A stretch of DNA of 64,000 bases, taken from the NCBI RefSeq assembly GCF_949987535.1, contig NC_080074.1, forward strand, positions 41,771,641 through 41,835,640, given 5' to 3'. The position numbers and the translations under genes are program-made. Below, piece by piece: positions 35,968 through 47,015 of this stretch. The notes under the pieces were generated by a model. The model worked only from the letters and a program-made list of their open reading frames with translations. It was not told the origin of the DNA and made no database searches. Within the stretch, counting starts at the first letter, position 1. Each line of letters begins with the position of its first letter. The stretch is from Balaenoptera acutorostrata. Taxonomy: Eukaryota > Chordata > Mammalia > Artiodactyla > Balaenopteridae.

Positions 35968-37225
35968 TTTTGTAGTGTGCAACACAGACAAGAGCAAGAA
36001 AGAGGGTTTACTTTTGAGAATAACTTAGATGTATTTATACTAGATGCCAGAAAAAAATAAATACTGAAGGAAATGAAGACACTGAAGTTCTAGAATTTGC
36101 CACCTTTCCTGAAATAGTTTGGATTAGTGCCAGACTCCAATTTTTTGAGTAATTGCTGTCAGTCCTGTGAACCAATCTAGTACTGGCCCTGTGGTTGGTG
36201 ACTAGTGCTATCCTTCATAATTCCCTATGAACAATCTCTTAGATACACATTTAATTCTGTCTTCCCTAAGCCCTTTTATTTTGATGGGTTCATCTTTCTC
36301 CCAGGCTGTTTTCTGTAGGATAGCTTTAGGATTTGGGATAGCCTCTCCATGTATGAATATAACCATTGGAAGGAGGATGCAGAGGAGACACAAACAGAAC
36401 CGAGGAAAAAAACCAAACAAACAAATCAATCAGGTCTGGTGATCTGAGTGGCAGAAACTGATGGGTACTTTCTTCAGGGCTTCCTAAGATCAATTTCAGA
36501 TTTTCCGTTACTCTGTTCAAGGACTTCACTCCGGGAAAAAAAAAAAAAACTTGATTCACAAAACTTGGGTCACATCCCTAGTCCTTGGCCAGGAAAAGTA
36601 GAGTACCTTGATATATCGTCCTATCAAGACAGTATCCAATGTCTTTGATGGCTGGTTCCCCAAAGTAAAATGAGTGTGCTGTCAGCAAGAGAATGAGTAA
36701 TGAATGTTGGCAGGTGAAAACAAAAGATGTCCACTGCACACAGGCTCCTTGCTTGTATGTAAACTCTGCCCAGGCACCAATGGCTGAGAGAATTCCAGGA
36801 CCCTTAAGAGTTTGGTGACTTTTTATTTATGAAGACTGTCTATGTCAATCCCTGAGTTTTGCTCAATGAGCAAATGTGATTTTTGTTACATTAGAAAAGA
36901 AAAAGTTCCTCTATACTTCACTGGGACTAAGCTCTGATCTCTGAAATAATCATGGAAGTCAGGGTGGGTAGAAAAGAATCATTTATTAAATAGCATTTCA
37001 TTATTTAAGTTATTTATCTTCATATTTAGCCAATCACTTAAATTCCCATCAGAATAGGCTATCCAGGTATCTCCAGTCCAAGGAGAGTACAAGGTAAGTT
37101 AAAGGAATAGAACTGAAGCTGAAGTTTGTTACAATTAAAGAATTTGTGTGGCATGGAGTTTAGCAACAGGATGTGGGGCTGTTATTTCAGGCTAGGGCAG
37201 TAAAAGAAAACAGAGGAAAATACAT
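35968..37225. other. Unclassified sequence
   Basis: No gene or repeat named. An A-run occurs at 36536-36550. Confidence 0.4.
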
Positions 37226-37267
37226 GTCTCACTGAATGAAGAAATCGTCTCACTGAATGAAGAAATC
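37226..37267. repeat. Perfect 21-bp tandem duplication
   Basis: The unit GTCTCACTGAATGAAGAAAT plus C occurs twice with no mismatch (37226-37246, 37247-37267). Confidence 0.95.
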
Positions 37268-37976
37268 CTAGAAGAATGGAATAAAATTTTCTATGCTTAT
37301 GCTTACCAGTTTGCAGAACGTTATAAAGAAATGTCAAGGTTAAGTGTAAATAAAAATGTGATGATGGAATCAAGGCTCTGAAATTAATCAGCATCTCCAA
37401 AGTCAAGAATCACCTTACCAGGTTATTCATTTGAGTAGTAAGAAGATAAAAGGCTTAAGGGTTAAAACAAACCAAAAAGTAAACTTTGTTTTTAAACTCA
37501 CATACAGTAGAAAATAATTTTAATAAGATATGTTTGTGAATAAAATAATCATAAACTTGAAAATAATTTTTCCATTAATGCAAAAATTAACAAAATGAAT
37601 AGTCATAATATTCAAAAAATGATCTCATCTTAGGATATCAAATATTTGGTCATAATTTGCCCTAAAATCACCATAATGTCATAAAAATATGATCTAGCAA
37701 TTTTATTCCTGAATAGATAACCTAAAGAATTAAAAACAAATAATTCTAAAATTTGTGAGGAAACACAAAAGACTCCAAATAGCCAAAGCAATCCTGAGAA
37801 AGAAGGACAAATTTGGAGGTATCACTCTCCCTGATTTCAAATTATGCTACAAAGCAACAGTAATCAAAACAATATGGTACTGGAACATAAACAGATACAT
37901 AGGTCAGTGGAACTGAATAGAGAGCCCAGAGATAAACCCACACTTATAGGGGCAATTAATCTATGATAAAGGAGGC

Positions 37977-38343
37977 AAGAATATACAATGGGGACTTCCC
38001 TGGTGGTGCAGTGGTTAAGAATCCGCCTGCTAGTGCAGGGGACATGGGTTTGAGCCCTGGTCTGGGAAGATCCCACATGCCGCGGAACAACTAAGCCCGT
38101 GCGCCACAACTACTGAGCCTGCGCTTCTAGAGCCCGCAAGCCACAACTACTGAAGCCCACGTGCCTAGAGCCGAGCCCATGCTCCGCAACAAGAGAAGCC
38201 ACCACAATGAGAAGCCTGCACACTGCAACGAAGAGTAGCCCCCGCTCACCACAACTAGAGAAAAGCCCACGCACAGCAACAAAGATCCAACACAGCCAAA
38301 AATAAAATAAATTAAAAAAAAAAAAAAAGAATATACAATGGGG
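37977..38343 (+). mobile_element. CHR SINE, long form, with 17-bp target-site duplication
   Basis: The SINE (37994-38326) lies between exact copies of AAGAATATACAATGGGG (37977-37993 and 38327-38343). The body is the tRNA-derived CHR type. The A-box-like segment is TGGTGCAGTGG (38004-38014); the B box is damaged (GGTTTGAGCCC, 38047-38057, C to T at the CpG). It carries an extra segment of roughly 40 bp (ACAACTACTGAAGCCCACGT and neighbours, near 38145-38185) that the four other copies lack. This suggests an older or different subfamily. Confidence 0.92.
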
Positions 38344-39098
38344 AAAAAGACAGTCTCTTCAATAAATAGAGCTGGAGAGCTACATACAATAGAAGTTAAC
38401 TGGACCTTACACCATATGAAAAAATAAACTCAAAATGGCTCAAGGACAAATGTAATACCAGAAGCCATGAGATTCCTAGAAGAGTCTTAGCAATATTTTT
38501 TGGATCTGTCTCCTCAGGCAACCCACTGAATGAGAGAAGATATTGACAAATAATATATCTGATAATGGGTTAATATCCAAAATATACAAAGAACTCTTAT
38601 AACTTAATATCAAAAAAATAAACAATCTGATTTAAAAAATTGGCAGAGAACCTAAATAGACATTTTTCCAAAGAAGACATACCAATGGCTAATAGGCACA
38701 TGAAAATATGCAGAACATCACTAATCATCAGGGAAATGCAAATCAAAACCACAATGAGATATCACCACACACCTTTCAGAAAGGTTATTATCAAAAAGTA
38801 TACAAATAACAAGTTTTGGTAAGGATACAGAATAAAGGGAACTCTTGTGCATTGTTGGTGGGAATATAAATTGTTACAACCACTGTAGAAAACAGTCTGG
38901 ATATTCCTCAAAAAATTAGAAATAGAACCACTATACGACCCAGCAATTCCACTTTGGGTATTTATCTGAAGAAGACAAAAACACTAATTAGAAGAGATAT
39001 ATGCAACCCTATGTTCATTGCAGCATTACTTACAAGAGCCAAGATATGAATTAACCTAAGTGCCCATCAACAGATGAATATATAAAAAAGATGTGGTA

Positions 39099-39127
39099 TA
39101 CACACACACAACACACACACACACACA
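39099..39127. repeat. (CA)n microsatellite inside L1
   Basis: CA run with one missing base, located where the L1 has a TATACA-rich stretch. Confidence 0.9.
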
Positions 39128-40317
39128 GAGGAATACTACTCAGGCATAAAAAATAATGAAATTTTGCCATTTGCAGCAATATGGATGGACTTGGAGGGCA
39201 TTATGCTAAGTGATATAAGTCAGACAGAGAAAGACAAATACTGTATGATTTCACTTATACTTGGAACCTAGAAAACAAAACAAATGAGCAAACATAAGAA
39301 AACAGACACAGAATCAGATTCAGAGAAGAAAACAGGTGGTTACCAGAGGGGAGAGGGGTGGGAAGAGAAGAGAAATAGGTGAGGGAGATTAAGAGGTTCA
39401 AATTTCCAGTTGCAAAATAAGTAAGTCACAGAGATGTAACGTACAGCATGGGGAATATAGTCAATAACACTGTAAAGAACTTCGTATGGTGACAGATGGT
39501 AACAAAACTTAGGGTAATCATTTCATAATGTATAAAAACACATTTTTGTACAGCATAGTGTACAAAGCCCTATGCTGTACACCTAAAACTAATATAATAT
39601 AGTAAGTCAATTATACTGCAGTAAAAATAAATAAAAGAAAAGAAAATTCAAAGCATGAAAAAATACACTAAAAATTACATGTGCATTCACGTTCATAGCA
39701 GCATTACTCATAATAGCCAAGAGGTGGAAACAGGCCAAAGGCCCATCGATGGATGAATGGATAAACAAATTGTGGATATACATACAATGAAAGACGTAGC
39801 CTGTAAAAGGAATGAAGTACTGATATATGCTACAATGGGAATGAACCTTGAAAACATTGTACTAAGTGAAAGAAGCCAGATACAAAGGTTATATGTCATA
39901 CAACTCCAATTTCTATGAAATATCCGGAATAGGTAAATACATAGCGACAGAAATCAAACTGGTGGTTGCCAGGGGCTAAGAAGAGGAGAGGAAATGAGCA
40001 ACTGCTTAATGAGTACAGGGTTTCCTTCTGATGTGATAAAAGTTTTAAGGAACTAGATTGAGTTGGTGGTTGCACAACATTGTGAGTGTACTAAATGCCA
40101 CTGAATGCCACTTCAAAATGGTTAATTTTGTGCTATGTTATCTTCTCTTATTTTACAGCATTTCCAGTGAATGCCTTTCTTTCTTCTTTCCACCTATCCA
40201 TGTCCTTCTCTTCTTAGAAAGGCAATTCACATGTCATTTACTGATTAAGACCTTCTTGTTAATTCCAACCCCAAGTTAACTTTCACTTCTCTGAGTGTTT
40301 ATACTGTATTTCATATT

Positions 40318-40395
40318 CAGTCATTCAGTCAACAAATATTTGTTAAGCACCCACTATGTGCAGGGCACTGTGTTAAGTTCTGGAAAAGTTTTGGT
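40318..40395 (-). repeat. L2 LINE 3'-end fragment
   Basis: Inverted L2 tail: CAGTCATTCAGTCAACAAAT, ATTTGTTAAGCACCCACTAT, GTGCAGGGCACTGTG. Confidence 0.7.
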
Positions 40396-42707
40396 GAGCC
40401 CCTTACAACAAATGAGAAGAATTATGTTATCAAACTAAAGAAGGCTTACCATCAAATCAATAAAAGTACTTTGAAAAAAAGAAACATTCCTTGAGAACAT
40501 CTAACTAAATAATCTGACTGAGACTTGGGGATGGAGGTTGTCAGGAAAGGGTTCTCTTAATACCTGTTTTATCATATATTCTCTTAATTATGAATTACTA
40601 TAATTAATTTTTCCATATATTAGAAAACAAGGCCAAATACTATGCAAATTATCATGCTCTTAAATGATACTGAAAGAATGGAAGAATGGGTGGATGATCA
40701 GTAGATATTCATGGCCTATAGGAGTAGATGGTGAAGAACTGGATAGAGATACTACCACCTAATAGCTGATAACTACAATACTAATTAACACTTTTATTCT
40801 TTAAGTTTTAAAAATTCATCTACTACGCACATTTACATCCCATTTGAGAGAAATCTTTTTCATTGAAAAACGTTCAATTTTTCCCTTTAAGAACTCTAAC
40901 TGCCTTCAATATTTATTACCAGTAGTCATAGCAGGGGAATCTGATATAAAGCTATTTGTTTATTTTTATCATTCGCTGCATATTTTTAAATGAGCAAGTA
41001 TTTTCGAATAAGAAAGCTTAATAAAGCTGATTTAACATAAATCTTTTAAGTGGCAATTTAAAAAAAAGACAATTTGAATATTGGCCTACTTTTATTCATA
41101 ATGGCTTGGCAGAAATATTTGTTAAGGAATGAAAAGAATTAAAAAAATTTTTAAGAAACATATTTGTTGACATTATACCTGAAATGTCTTAGTTCTATTT
41201 TAATTAATTGCCCTAACGTATTTAATCCTGGAAAGAAAAATCTGCTTATTAGCCTTGTTGGTCTGCAACATTACGCTGTTTTAAAGTATTTTCTTTTTCT
41301 AAAACAGTTATCAGTCTATAAATGGAATCATATAATATCACTTTAAAACAATCAATTATTCACTAAGTAATAACAATCAATTATTCACTAAAACATAAAA
41401 ACATGTAATGGATCTTGTACCCCAAAAAATGTGTAAAATGACTAAGAAGTTCAGAAAACCGACCAACAGAATTTGGAATTAAACTGAAAACGAAGGCAAA
41501 ACCCGGATCAATCCTGAGCAGAACAGTTTGAATAGTCAGGCATTTGAGAATCTGGTTTTAATAGATACTTGATTTAGTATTTCTACAACAGCAAAGGTGA
41601 CAAGCCAATAAAAATATTTTGCAATTCAATTTTTGCTGCACTGGAGCAACCAGGAACCCAACCAAAGGCAGATCTGATACACAGATCAAGTACATATCTG
41701 CCAAACATTAAAGCCAAAATGATTTGTAATTCACCATGGAAAAAGCCACACAAGGGTGGTTTTGCTATGAATTTGAAATTAGCAAGTTAACCCAATTTAA
41801 AGGACAGAGTTCAAACATAAAGAATAAACAACCCACATCAGCAAAGTATTTTTTTTATTCTGCATTTTTTTCATAACTAAAAAAACCAAAAAAAACAAGA
41901 AAGATAGTAGCTCATTCCTCAGTTCACTGGCTAAAGTGTAAACAATATACCAAGGCAGAAAGCTAGACAGTGTGACACTGTCATTAAATATCATCGAATA
42001 TAGGATGTTGCATAATAAATGTACCCTTTAAATTGTCTGAAGGGGTTTTCAAAGTACTAGGCACACAAGAAGAATGTAATTTTTAAAGCTTTTTTGGGCT
42101 TCATTAACACAGTTTACTTGAAACACATTTATATTACCCTAGTATCCACTTACAGAAAACAATTATTTGACTCTCTCAGGAAAAACTGTTTTCCTTTTGA
42201 ATCCCTGGGAATAATAGCAAAAGCATTTCTTCTTTTTCCATCTTTCCTTCCTAAAAATCAGAGATAACCTTGACTGAGCTATAAATGTAAATCACACAGT
42301 TAATCTAATATGAAATTCATGACATACCTAACTTCTCAAATCTCTTAGGTTTGGTTTTCCTAGAGTCAGTTACTGTGGGAGGATTAATTGTATTTGCTAT
42401 AGAAAGTCATTAATGTATTTTTAGCTGATTTCTGTCCAGTAACCCCTGAACATCTAGGCTAACTTGGGAAAGAAGAGAAGAGTAGAAAAAAGTGCTATTC
42501 TACAAATATATACCAAGCATCAAAATATATAACAAACCCTCTGGGCAAGAATCATTTCTCATATTCTTATATTCATGGAAACACTTTAACGCCAAAGGCT
42601 TCTTTTAAATGATGTATTCTTTTAAAGAGTGGTTTAGCCCACTTTTATATTTATATGTACAATTCTAGGATGTTCAACATGGAGCCTGTGAGAGACTAAG
42701 TGACCAT
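40396..42707. other. Unclassified sequence
   Basis: No gene or repeat named, apart from a local duplication: AACAATCAATTATTCACTAA occurs at 41347-41366 and 41372-41391, separated by GTAAT. Confidence 0.45.
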
Positions 42708-42950
42708 TCATTCATTTATCAAATATTGAGTCAGCAGCAGCTATGAGCAAAAGTGCTATAAAGAATAGAGAGAGATGTAAGGAATGTCGTCTCTCCCTCA
42801 GTAGCTTACTAACTGAAAAGGAAAGCTAAGACAAGACCTTTTCACTTAGAAATCATGAAAGAGTGAAGATGAACATCTCTGATGGGCTAAGGGAGTTAAT
42901 TACCCCCAAAGGGCTGAAGAATGAAGAATTTTGGACATGAGGGGCAGCTC
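42708..42950 (-). repeat. L2 LINE fragment
   Basis: Begins with the inverted L2 tail (CATTCATTCATTTATCAAAT) and continues with weakly matching purine-rich phrases including AGTAGCTTACTAACTG. Confidence 0.45.
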
Positions 42951-43378
42951 TTAGTTTTTCCAGGCATTAAACTGAAGTCTTCGGGAGCAAGTCACAGCAA
43001 GCATTCCAGGTTGACTCATCATTAAGTAAAAAAACCCAAGAAAGAAAAAGTTAAGTTTTATATACTAAGTTTTCCAATTTGGATGGAGCACACTACTTTT
43101 TCAGAGTTTTAGTGAAATAAAATATCGCCCAAGTTCCATTTTTATTCATCAAAGAAAGAAAGAATGCAAAAAACATATTAATGCGTTCTAAGGCTCTGAA
43201 AATCAATACCGTAAGTACACAGCGTCAAAACAGAAATTCTAAAATCACGGGAAAAACATATATCCTTCTCTTCCTCAGCATGTATGTTTGTGTGAGAGAG
43301 TGGCAAATAAATGTTGAGGATGTGAATTTTAAAAACAGGAGAAGAAATTAAAATTCATGTATAATTAATTTTTAAAAT

Positions 43379-43479
43379 CCATTACATCTCTATGCCTATT
43401 TTTTTTTAAACATCTTTATTGGAGTATAATTGCTTTACAATGGTGTGTTAGTTTCTACTTTATAACCATTACATCTCTA
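43379..43479 (-). mobile_element. Very short L1 3'-end insertion with target-site duplication
   Basis: About 65-70 bp of inverted L1 3' end (TTTTTTTTAAACATCTTTAT to GTTAGTTTCTACTTTATAA) lies between identical 14-bp copies of CCATTACATCTCTA (43379-43392 and 43466-43479). It matches the terminal bases of the 8.8-14.2 kb L1 (inverse of 14060-14130). The six bases TGCCTA between the left duplication and the T-run are unexplained. Confidence 0.85.
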
Positions 43480-43555
43480 AAACCACTTTGAGGTAAGGTT
43501 TAGTTTTTGTTCACAATGACAGTATTTTTAGTGCATGCTATGTAATGATATAAAT

Positions 43556-43618
43556 TACATATACAGTATTACATATATATGTGCATATATACATATATAT
43601 ATATACACATACACACAG
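43556..43618. repeat. AT/AC-rich simple repeat
   Basis: Mixed TATA, TATG and CACA units. Confidence 0.8.
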
Positions 43619-43649
43619 TACAGTATGTGGTCATGTAAACGGGGGAAAG

Positions 43650-43825
43650 GAACTAATAGTTACTGAGTAACGTCTATGCAGTACCCACTCTGCCACGTTG
43701 CTGTCATATACTTAGCTCATTGAATCCTGAGTGCCATACTTTGAGCTAGGTTATAATAGCAGTTTTTTGTTGTAGGGAACTAAAACTCTGTGAGATGCAA
43801 TATTGTACCCAAGGTAAATCTAGAT
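43650..43825 (-). repeat. MIR SINE fragment
   Basis: Inverted MIR: TACTTAGCTCATTGAATCC, CAGTTTTTTGTTGTAGGG, AACTAAAACTCTGTGAG and TTGTACCCAAGG in the expected order. Confidence 0.6.
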
Positions 43826-43828
43826 GAA

Positions 43829-43868
43829 TTAGAATCTGAAATCAAAAATAATTTTTTTCAGATTCTAA
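43829..43868. repeat. Perfect 12-bp inverted repeat
   Basis: TTAGAATCTGAA (43829-43840) and TTCAGATTCTAA (43857-43868) separated by 16 bases. It adjoins the end of the MIR fragment. Confidence 0.85.
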
Positions 43869-44198
43869 TGCTCAGGTAGGCAAAGCAAAGAAACATATCA
43901 TTTTTGGTAAGAAAAGACTGTTGTCATGTTTTTCCCTAATTGCCTCTTTAACAAAATCATAGAATCCACTGTGAATAATTGCAATGCTTTAAAAAATCAT
44001 GAGGAGTATCCTGGGTGAATAAGTATAGAAATAAATGAGGAATGTTCTATTATGTGTTTTATCTCACAAATCTGTGTCCATTAAAAAGCAGGTCTTAAAA
44101 ATATTCCCCCAATTAATTCTTCACAACTCATTCTGACATAAACTCAGATATGTAGGCCACTTCCACAGATGCCAAAGTCTGTTGTTTCTTCTAATTTT

Positions 44199-44475
44199 AA
44201 AAGCAGAGTTACAGGGCTTCCCTGGTGGCGCAGTGGTTGAGAATCTGCCTGCCAATGCAGGGGACACGGGTTCGAGCCCTGGTCTGGGAAGATCCCACAT
44301 GCCACGGAGCAACTGGGCCCGTGAGCCACAATTACTGAGCCTGCGCGTCTGGAGCCTGTGCTCCACAACAAGAGAGGCCGCGATAGTGAGAGGCCCGCGC
44401 ACCGCGATGAAGAGAGGCCCCCGCTTGCCACAACTAGAGAAAGCCCTCGCACAGAAACGAAGACCCAACACAGCC

Positions 44476-44506
<31 letters not shown>

Positions 44507-44526
44507 TAAAAAAAAGCAGAGTTACA
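44199..44526 (+). mobile_element. CHR SINE with 15-bp target-site duplication
   Basis: The SINE (44214-44511) lies between copies of AAAAGCAGAGTTACA (44199-44213 and 44512-44526). Pol III box-like elements are intact: A box TGGCGCAGTGG (44226-44236) and B box GGTTCGAGCCC (44269-44279). The tail is (TAAA)n then A. Open frames of up to 158 codons across it are artefacts of its GC-rich body. Confidence 0.95.
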
Positions 44527-44529
44527 TAA

Positions 44530-45369
44530 TCATTTCTAAATAAAATCGTAAATTGTCTATAGACCATAGTAGTGCCTACTATACTTAAAAAGGACAAGAA
44601 AAATGCCTATTTTCTTTGTTAGGAAATATTAGAAAACTAAGGCTAATATCAAACCAATGACTTTCGGGGGTCAAATGCTCCATTTTATAGATAGTAACCG
44701 TCAAAAATTTTCACATTCTCTCAAGAAAAGTATGAGCCCCAAGAACATACCATTATACATTCACTAGAACCCATTTACTTTACACCACGATAGCAAACAC
44801 ATGTGATTTGTAGATTTAAATACCTCAGTTTATTAGCTATGGCAGTTGACTTCCATGTTCCATTTCTGCTTTGGGAGAGTTTCATTTCTAAAGCCCACCC
44901 ATAAATACAGCCAGTCCCTTCCTGCTTACCCTCTTCCCTTTTGGCCTTTACCTATGTTTTGCTGGCCAAATTGAATCTTTGCAGTGGCTGCCAAGTTCAA
45001 GGCCTCAAAAGCCATCTCATGGCACTACTGTTGATGTTCCATGAAAGTCCAAGTCTCCTACTATTAAACTATTATTCAAACCCATGGTTTGACATGTTTT
45101 AACTGTTATACCTCTCAGAAAGCAAGTACATATGATGGTGAGAATGATGCCTTTTAACACAGTATTCTACTTGTGTCATTAATTTTTTGGGACATTGACT
45201 CACTGAGATTACTGTTGAGATTCTGGAAGAATCAAATAATATAACAGCATTATAACTAAGTACAGATAACGTAAAGCACTGTAATTACATACATTCATTT
45301 CATATTTAAAATATATATTATTTGTATACAAACCCATGTATACACATATAAAATTTGTGACACTGCATA
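44530..45369. other. Unclassified sequence
   Basis: No gene or named repeat seen. Confidence 0.4.
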
Positions 45370-45600
45370 AATCAGAAGTCTGTGTTCTAATGTCAGACCA
45401 ACAAATGTCAATTGTCACCTCTACCACTTACTAGTATATAACTCTGGGAGAACTCATTAGCCTCCTAGTATTTCACTTTCCTGTTTGATTTTTTTTTAAT
45501 GACAAATAATAGTCTATAATAAGGCTAAAATAGGATAATGTATGTGAAGAATTTAACATTGTGTGTGACATATATTAAGAGCTCATTTATTGTTAGGTGC
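45370..45600 (+). repeat. MIR SINE
   Basis: Diverged but ordered: AGTCTGTGTTCTAATGTCAG, ACCTCTACCACTTACTAGTA, GCCTCCTAGTATTTCACTTT, and ATATTAAGAGCTCATTTATT at the 3' end. Confidence 0.6.
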
Positions 45601-45879
45601 AGTCACCATCATAAGCACCATCATCACTGGGGGAGGAATAAATTTTCTTAGTATTTATCACCAGTCATAGCAACTAAACTTTGGCTCAGTCACATTCTGA
45701 CTTAAAAATTATAATGAGACAATAATTCTTAATAAAGGATCATGTTGACTTTAAAATCACGTTCAATGATTTATCCACTTTACTTCATTAACAGGAAAGC
45801 TAATTAAAGCATTAAACATAAATTAAAAATCCAATAAAGCAAGGGAGGCTCAAAAGTTATATTTGTAGTAGCCTGTTAC

Positions 45880-46270
45880 AAGAAAGAGCCCCAATAATCA
45901 TATTTCCTGGTATCCAAACCTTTGTGTTATCTCCTCTCACGCTGACTCCTCCCACATATGCTTTGGCCAATGGAAGAAGAGCAAACACTATACAAACAGA
46001 TGCCTTAACGGTACTTACACACTGGGGTGTGCCCCATCTCTTGTTGCTCTGGACCAAGCTAGCCTTGTATAGACATGTGGTCCTGCTGAGAGCCAGTACC
46101 AACCACCAGACGTGTGAGCAAGGCCATGAGGGACCAGCCAACTCACTGCAGATGCTTGAACACAGCCAAAACACATGGAGCAGACAAAAGCCATTCCAGT
46201 CGAGCCACAGAACAATTTGTTAATGAATGGTGGTCTGGGGGTGTTTTGTTATGTACTAAAAGCTAATTGA
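45880..46270 (+). mobile_element. MaLR-type LTR-like sequence
   Basis: Phrases such as TGGTATCCAAACCTTTGTGT, TTTGGCCAATGGAAGAAGAG, GTGAGCAAGGCCATGAGGG, CCAGTCGAGCCACAGAAC and GGGGGTGTTTTGTTATGTAC follow the order of an MLT1/MST-group LTR. It has no coding role, and the open frames on both strands here (up to 105 codons) are incidental. Confidence 0.5.
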
Positions 46271-46424
46271 TAAAGTATTTCTCCTCCAATGAAGTAATTC
46301 TAAGTTACTCATTTGGATCAAAGAGAAGTTCCATTTCATTAATTCATTAATTTGTTCATTGATACCTATTTATAGTACATAAACATTGAAAAACAAAGTC
46401 AAATCCTATATGAATCTTGCCCTC

Positions 46425-46763
46425 AAGAATTTCCTCATGGGGGCTTCCCTGGTGGTGCAGTGGTTGAGAATCTGCCTGCCAATGCAGGGGACACGGGTTC
46501 GAGCCCTGGTCTGGGAGGATCCCACATGCCGCGGGGCGGCTGGGCCCGTGAGCCACAATTGCTGAGCCTGCGCGCCTGGAGCCTGTGCTCCGCTACAAGA
46601 GAGGCCGCGATAGTTAGAGGCCCGCGCACCGCGATGAGGAGTGGCCCCCGCTTGCCACAACCAGGGAAAGCCCTCGCACAGAAACGAAGACGCAACACAG
46701 CCATAAATAAAATAAACATAGAATAATCAAAAAAATAAAAATAAAAAAAGAATTTCCTCATGG
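46425..46763 (+). mobile_element. CHR SINE with 16-bp target-site duplication
   Basis: The SINE (46441-46747) lies between exact copies of AAGAATTTCCTCATGG (46425-46440 and 46748-46763). A box TGGTGCAGTGG (46453-46463); B box GGTTCGAGCCC (46496-46506). The tail is A-rich with T interruptions. Many CpGs remain, suggesting a fairly young copy. Confidence 0.95.
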
Positions 46764-46869
46764 CAACATGAGGTCAGAGGAAAGGAAGTCCCCCCCAAAA
46801 GTAATCGTAACAGTTATGATATTTCATTATAATTTATCATTAAAAATGATAAAATAAAATTAAAATTTA

Positions 46870-47015
46870 CATATTCAAGCACCATACATTATCTCATTTA
46901 ATCCTCACGAAGCCTTATAAACAAGGTTTTACTTGTATTCTTATTCCTTGGGTGAGGAAAATGAGGTTCAAGATGTTAAATAATTTGTCTGTCACACAGC
47001 TATTACACTGATTTT
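46870..47015 (-). repeat. MIR SINE fragment
   Basis: Inverted MIR: ATTATCTCATTTAATCCTCA, TGGGTGAGGAAAATGAGGTT, TCTGTCACACAGCTATTACA. Confidence 0.8.

Larger units (their letters stand above)
37741..39650 (+). mobile_element. 5'-truncated L1 (ORF2 C-terminal third and 3' UTR)
   Basis: It begins GTGAGGAAACACAAAAGACT and continues through AGCCAAAGCAATCCTGAGAA, TACAAAGCAACAGTAATCAA, the CCAAAGAAGACATACCAATGG and TTGTTGGTGGGAATATAAAT blocks. A G-rich 3' UTR tract (39348-39364) and an A-rich tail follow. A CHR SINE interrupts it at 37994-38326. The reading frame is destroyed throughout; only a 60-codon run (38640-38822) remains. It resembles the 17.7 kb copy in age. No clean target-site duplication was seen. 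Confidence 0.9.
37683..40150 (+). mobile_element. Old L1 3' end, split by a younger L1
   Basis: Left piece (about 37683-37740): TATGATCTAGCAATTTTATT and CCTAAAGAATTAAAAAC. Right piece (about 39655-40150): GTTCATAGCAGCATTACTC, ATAGCCAAGAGGTGGAAAC, GATGGATGAATGGATAAAC, GGTGGTTGCCAGGGGCTAAG and GGTTAATTTTGTGCTATGTT. In an intact old L1 these blocks are adjacent, so 37741-39650 is a later insertion. Confidence 0.75.

Noticed and set aside
44221..44290. tRNA gene-like A and B boxes
   Set aside because: They belong to the tRNA-derived head of a SINE. No cloverleaf with acceptor stem can be formed and the copies are flanked by target duplications, so they are not tRNA genes.
44121..44597. 158-codon minus-strand open frame
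   Set aside because: It runs over a CHR SINE. Near-identical peptides appear at the other SINE copies (46.4, 59.2, 61.1 kb), so it reflects the stop-poor GC-rich SINE body.
45857..46223. About 100-codon open frames on both strands
   Set aside because: The DNA follows MaLR LTR phrase order, and open frames on both strands argue against coding.
46435..46761. Open frames of up to 108 codons on both strands
   Set aside because: Entirely within a SINE bounded by target-site duplications.
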